From: Candidatus Nealsoniibacteriota bacterium
Lineage (GTDB): Bacteria > Patescibacteriota > Minisyncoccia > Minisyncoccales > GWA2-38-27
Direction of reading: 5' to 3'
Assembly (NCBI GenBank): GCA_016867195.1
Contig: VGKE01000036.1
Span: 1 to 5,187, forward strand
DNA: 5,187 bases
Each line of letters opens with the position of its first letter. The stretch's first letter is position 1. Below are positions 3,688 through 5,187 of this stretch, one piece after another. A program made the position numbers and the translations under genes. Below the pieces are notes generated by a model. The model had not been told where the DNA came from and did no database searches. It was given only the letters and a program-made list of their open reading frames with translations.

Positions 3688-4245
3688 GTGATTGAAGTAG
3701 AAATAAGAAGCAGGATAAAAAACATAGATTTTTTAAGAGAATCCTTAAAAAAGACAGGGGCGTCTTTTATTGAGAATAAGAAGCAAATAGATAAAGTATT
3801 TGGGAGCCCTATATTTTTAGACGAGAATACAAAAGTAATTGAAGGCGGTTTAAGCGCCAGGATACGACAGGTAGATGATAAAATTCAGTTGGAATTCAAA
3901 GAAATTGTTAGAGAAGGAGGCGGCCTTGAAGTAGAAGCCGGACTTGATAGAATGGAAGACGGAATCAGTTTTTTGAATAAACTGAATTTCACAGAAGCCT
4001 TTACCATTTCTAAAACAAGAGAGATTTATTCTTATAAAGATTTTTTAATTTCTGTTGACCGGGTAGATGGGCTGGGAGATTTTATTGAAGTTGAAAAAAT
4101 GGTTCAGAATCAGGGAGAAATAAGCAAGGCAAGGGGGGAATGTTTGGGCTTGTTAAAGCAATTGGCCCCTGATTTTGAAATAGTAAATGAAAAATACGGG
4201 GACTTAATGCAAAACATTATTAACAATAAAAAAAATGGAAAATAA
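3688..4245 (+). CDS. CYTH-domain protein (CyaB / thiamine-triphosphatase-like)
   Basis: CYTH proteins form a tunnel fold that binds triphosphates with Mg2+. Members include class IV adenylate cyclase (CyaB), thiamine triphosphatase and inorganic triphosphatases. The signature ExExK appears at residues 3-7 as E-V-E-I-R, with Arg in place of Lys. Other family marks are ARIR 57-60, LEFKE 68-72, EVEAGLD 81-87, SKTRE 108-112, the strong block SVDRVDGLGDFIEVE 122-136, and a final KYGDL 169-173. The length of 185 aa is normal. GTG 3688 is the only reasonable start, since an upstream in-frame TAA lies at 3658 and there is no in-frame ATG. The actual substrate (cyclase or phosphohydrolase) cannot be told from sequence. 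Its 3' end overlaps the HD gene by 11 bases, implying coupled translation. Confidence 0.88.
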   Translation: MIEVEIRSRIKNIDFLRESLKKTGASFIENKKQIDKVFGSPIFLDENTKVIEGGLSARIRQVDDKIQLEFKEIVREGGGLEVEAGLDRMEDGISFLNKLNFTEAFTISKTREIYSYKDFLISVDRVDGLGDFIEVEKMVQNQGEISKARGECLGLLKQLAPDFEIVNEKYGDLMQNIINNKKNGK

Positions 4246-4834
4246 AATAAAAAAATTGATTTCTTTCTTGCGTAAGGCAGGAAATATGAAAACAGCTTTG
4301 AGGTTTAGCGAAAACAAGGGTATGCCAAAAGATTCAGCCGCCTCGCATTCGTGGAGGACCTCTTTGATGTGTTTTCTTTTAACAGATGAACTTGGCATAA
4401 GAGTTGACCTTCCGAAGGTCTTGAAAATGGCCATAGTCCACGATATTGTAGAATCTATTGTGGGTAATACAGATTACGTTTTATTGGCGACCAATAAAGT
4501 AAGCGAGAGTCAAAAAAAAGAAGCGGAAAAAGGGGCAATAGAAGAATTGGCCGATATGTTGCCGGAACTCTCCGGTTTAGAAATTTATAATTTGTGGAAC
4601 GAATACGAAGAAGGAAAAACAAGAGAAGCAAAATTCGTTAAAGCGGTTAATAAATTAGAAACTCTGATTTATTTGTCAGAGGTTGGTTACAGATATTATG
4701 ATAGACCCAAGTTAATATTTAATTATGCAGACGAGGCAATTAGCGATTTCCCCGAATTGGCCGGAGTTTTGGAAGTAATCAAGGAAAATATTAAAAAAGA
4801 ATTTAAAAAAGGAAATATTTCCTGGGAGGAGTAA
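4235..4834 (+). CDS. HD-domain protein, YfbR/HDDC2-like nucleotidase fold with altered acidic residues
   Basis: The protein resembles the HD-superfamily 5'-deoxynucleotidases (YfbR/HDDC2 type), which remove phosphate from dNMPs using a divalent metal. Visible motifs are NMKTALRFS 17-25, SAASHSWR 34-41 (H38), MAIVHDIVES 65-74 (H69-D70, E73), VGNTD 76-80, and FVKAVNKLETLIYL 134-147. By comparison with E. coli YfbR (H33, H68, D69, E72, D77, D137), the first metal ligands and E73 are kept. The usual GD is GN (N78), and the last acidic ligand, normally in a DKLE-like motif, is N139. Metal binding and activity may therefore be changed. The length of 199 aa is normal and no membrane segment is seen. 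It starts inside the CYTH 3' end, and its last codons carry the RBS for the Nudix gene. Confidence 0.85.
   Translation: MENKIKKLISFLRKAGNMKTALRFSENKGMPKDSAASHSWRTSLMCFLLTDELGIRVDLPKVLKMAIVHDIVESIVGNTDYVLLATNKVSESQKKEAEKGAIEELADMLPELSGLEIYNLWNEYEEGKTREAKFVKAVNKLETLIYLSEVGYRYYDRPKLIFNYADEAISDFPELAGVLEVIKENIKKEFKKGNISWEE
4824..4831 (+). promoter_or_regulatory. Strong ribosome binding site for the Nudix gene
   Basis: GGGAGGAG, in the last codons of the HD gene, lies five bases before ATG 4837. It is the only strong Shine-Dalgarno match in the operon and fixes the Nudix start. The other genes here lack one. Confidence 0.85.
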
Positions 4835-4836
4835 AA

Positions 4837-5019
4837 ATGGAAAAGAAACTTTTAAATATAGCTATAGCCCCGTTAATTCACGATAATAAGATACTGCTCC
4901 TGAAAAGAAATAAACCCCCTTTTAGGGGATTGTGGGGAATGCCGGGGTGCAAGGCAGAATTTGGCGAACACATTGTTTTTGGACGTGTTTTTGGACGTGC
5001 GATGTCTGAAATGGTCTGA
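4837..5019 (+). pseudogene. 5' fragment of a Nudix hydrolase gene, interrupted in the Nudix box
   Basis: Residues 1-46 are a clear Nudix N-terminus: a first strand MEKKLLNIAIAPLIHDNKIL, then LLKRNKPPFRGLWGMPG and the start of the Nudix box CKAEFGEHI. Nudix enzymes hydrolyse nucleoside diphosphates linked to another moiety, often to clean damaged or unwanted nucleotides. The box should continue with a REx(2)EE(x)G helix, which supplies the metal-binding glutamates, but the frame instead runs into short tandem repeats (VFGRVFGR, AMSEMV) and stops at TGA 5017-5019. The usual length is about 130-160 aa, so the product would be inactive. The break is immediately followed by a Y1 transposase gene, so insertion of that element is the likely cause. 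The 3' part may lie beyond the window. The start is fixed by a strong RBS, two bases after the HD stop. Confidence 0.85.
4975..4998 (+). repeat. 12-base tandem duplication at the Nudix/transposon junction
   Basis: GTTTTTGGACGT is present twice back to back (4975-4986 and 4987-4998). It begins exactly where Nudix similarity ends, so it belongs to the inserted element's left end or to the insertion scar. Confidence 0.9.
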
Positions 5020-5023
5020 AATG
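5004..5023 (+). repeat. 10-base tandem duplication before the transposase start
   Basis: GTCTGAAATG is present twice back to back (5004-5013 and 5014-5023), three bases before the transposase ATG. Between the two duplications, GACGT (4994-4998) and ATGTC (5002-5006) can form a short imperfect hairpin around GCG, the kind of structure IS200/IS605-class ends carry. Confidence 0.9.
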
Positions 5024-5025
5024 TT

Positions 5026-5187
5026 ATGAAAGGAGATATTATTCACCTTTTAAATAGGGGAGTTGAGAAAAGAAAAGTTTTTCTTACAGACAAAGACTAT
5101 TTTAGGTTTGTTTATAATCTTTATGATTTTAACGATGTTAATAATGTAATTTCAGCTTATTATTATAGGCGTAAGCCATTAATAAAT
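5026..5187 (+). CDS. REP-associated tyrosine (Y1) transposase, N-terminal part
   Basis: The first 54 residues are present and the gene runs off the window. MKGDIIHLLNRGVEKRKVFL followed by TDKDYFRFVYNLYDFND matches the N-terminus of the Y1 transposase family (IS200/IS605-like, REP-associated or RAYT branch), whose typical start is YHIxNRGxxKxxIFxDxxDYxRFL. These enzymes cut single-stranded DNA at hairpin ends using one catalytic Tyr and an HUH metal motif. Both of those motifs lie beyond the window, so activity cannot be judged. ATG 5026 follows an in-frame TGA at 5017-5019 and is the first usable start. There is no strong RBS. Upstream tandem repeats and a small hairpin may be its left-end recognition structure. 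Confidence 0.85.
   Translation, partial: MKGDIIHLLNRGVEKRKVFLTDKDYFRFVYNLYDFNDVNNVISAYYYRRKPLIN

Larger units (their letters stand above)
4975..5187 (+). mobile_element. Left part of an IS200/IS605-like (REP-associated transposase) element
   Basis: The element is inferred from a Y1-type transposase gene placed directly after a broken Nudix gene. The left limit is set where Nudix similarity stops. The exact end is uncertain, because this class makes no target duplication. The right end lies outside the window. Confidence 0.6.

Noticed and set aside
3674..3691. Five-codon ORF overlapping the CYTH GTG start
   Set aside because: ATG to TGA with only MFQLM. It is too short to support as a gene, though it overlaps the GTG start.
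4204..4434. 76-codon minus-strand ORF
   Set aside because: It is antisense to the CYTH/HD junction and the HD motif region, both strongly supported on the plus strand.
1..5187. CRISPR array, toxin-antitoxin pair or known defence system
   Set aside because: No spaced direct repeats, no cas-like proteins and no recognisable toxin or antitoxin motifs were found. The small ORFs at 962-1612 are unassigned and do not form a convincing toxin-antitoxin pair.

Overview
The window looks like a piece of an AT-rich, small-genome bacterium, most likely a Candidate Phyla Radiation (Patescibacteria/Parcubacteria-type) lineage. The signs are short versions of core proteins (a 376-residue XseA), Lys/Glu/Ile-rich proteins with heavy AAA/GAA/TTA use, mostly weak or absent Shine-Dalgarno sequences, and tight or overlapping genes. 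TGA acts as stop where it can be judged. The taxon is an inference from style, not from a marker gene.

Left part (1-1650) is accessory DNA. It holds the C-terminal end of a DUF3800-type protein, then a 297-base non-coding stretch with two separate fold-back structures (about 206-308 and 373-458). Next come a hypothetical gene (492-959) and a small downstream ORF broken by a one-base frameshift (962-1140). After these are a convergent small minus-strand ORF (1133-1327) and two tiny overlapping plus-strand ORFs (1369-1612) closed by a hairpin terminator (1622-1650).

Middle part (1651-2178) begins with about 330 bases that are richer in G+C than the surroundings. They contain a perfect 15-base inverted repeat and a nested series of hairpins, so they are a candidate structured RNA or mobile-element remnant. 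A strong extended -10 promoter (1980-2008) follows, then a 31-codon leader ORF.

Right part (2179-4970) is a co-directional run: xseA, xseB (the two subunits of exonuclease VII), a CYTH-domain phosphohydrolase/cyclase-like protein, an HD-domain nucleotidase-like protein, and the first 46 codons of a Nudix hydrolase. The first two make a nuclease that trims single-stranded DNA to oligonucleotides. The last three belong to families that act on nucleotides or polyphosphates, so a nucleic-acid trimming plus nucleotide-pool sanitation cluster is a reasonable inference. CYTH and HD overlap by 11 bases, and HD and Nudix are separated by 2 bases with a strong RBS.

The Nudix gene is cut inside its Nudix box. 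From there the sequence turns into two adjacent short tandem duplications and then the 5' part of a REP-associated (IS200/IS605-like, Y1) transposase that runs off the window end. The most interesting points are the cloverleaf-like GTAG-flanked inverted repeat at 373-458 (a possible substrate type for this transposase class), the unexplained structured block at 1651-1962, the insertion junction in the Nudix gene, and the HD protein in which two usually acidic active-site positions are Asn.
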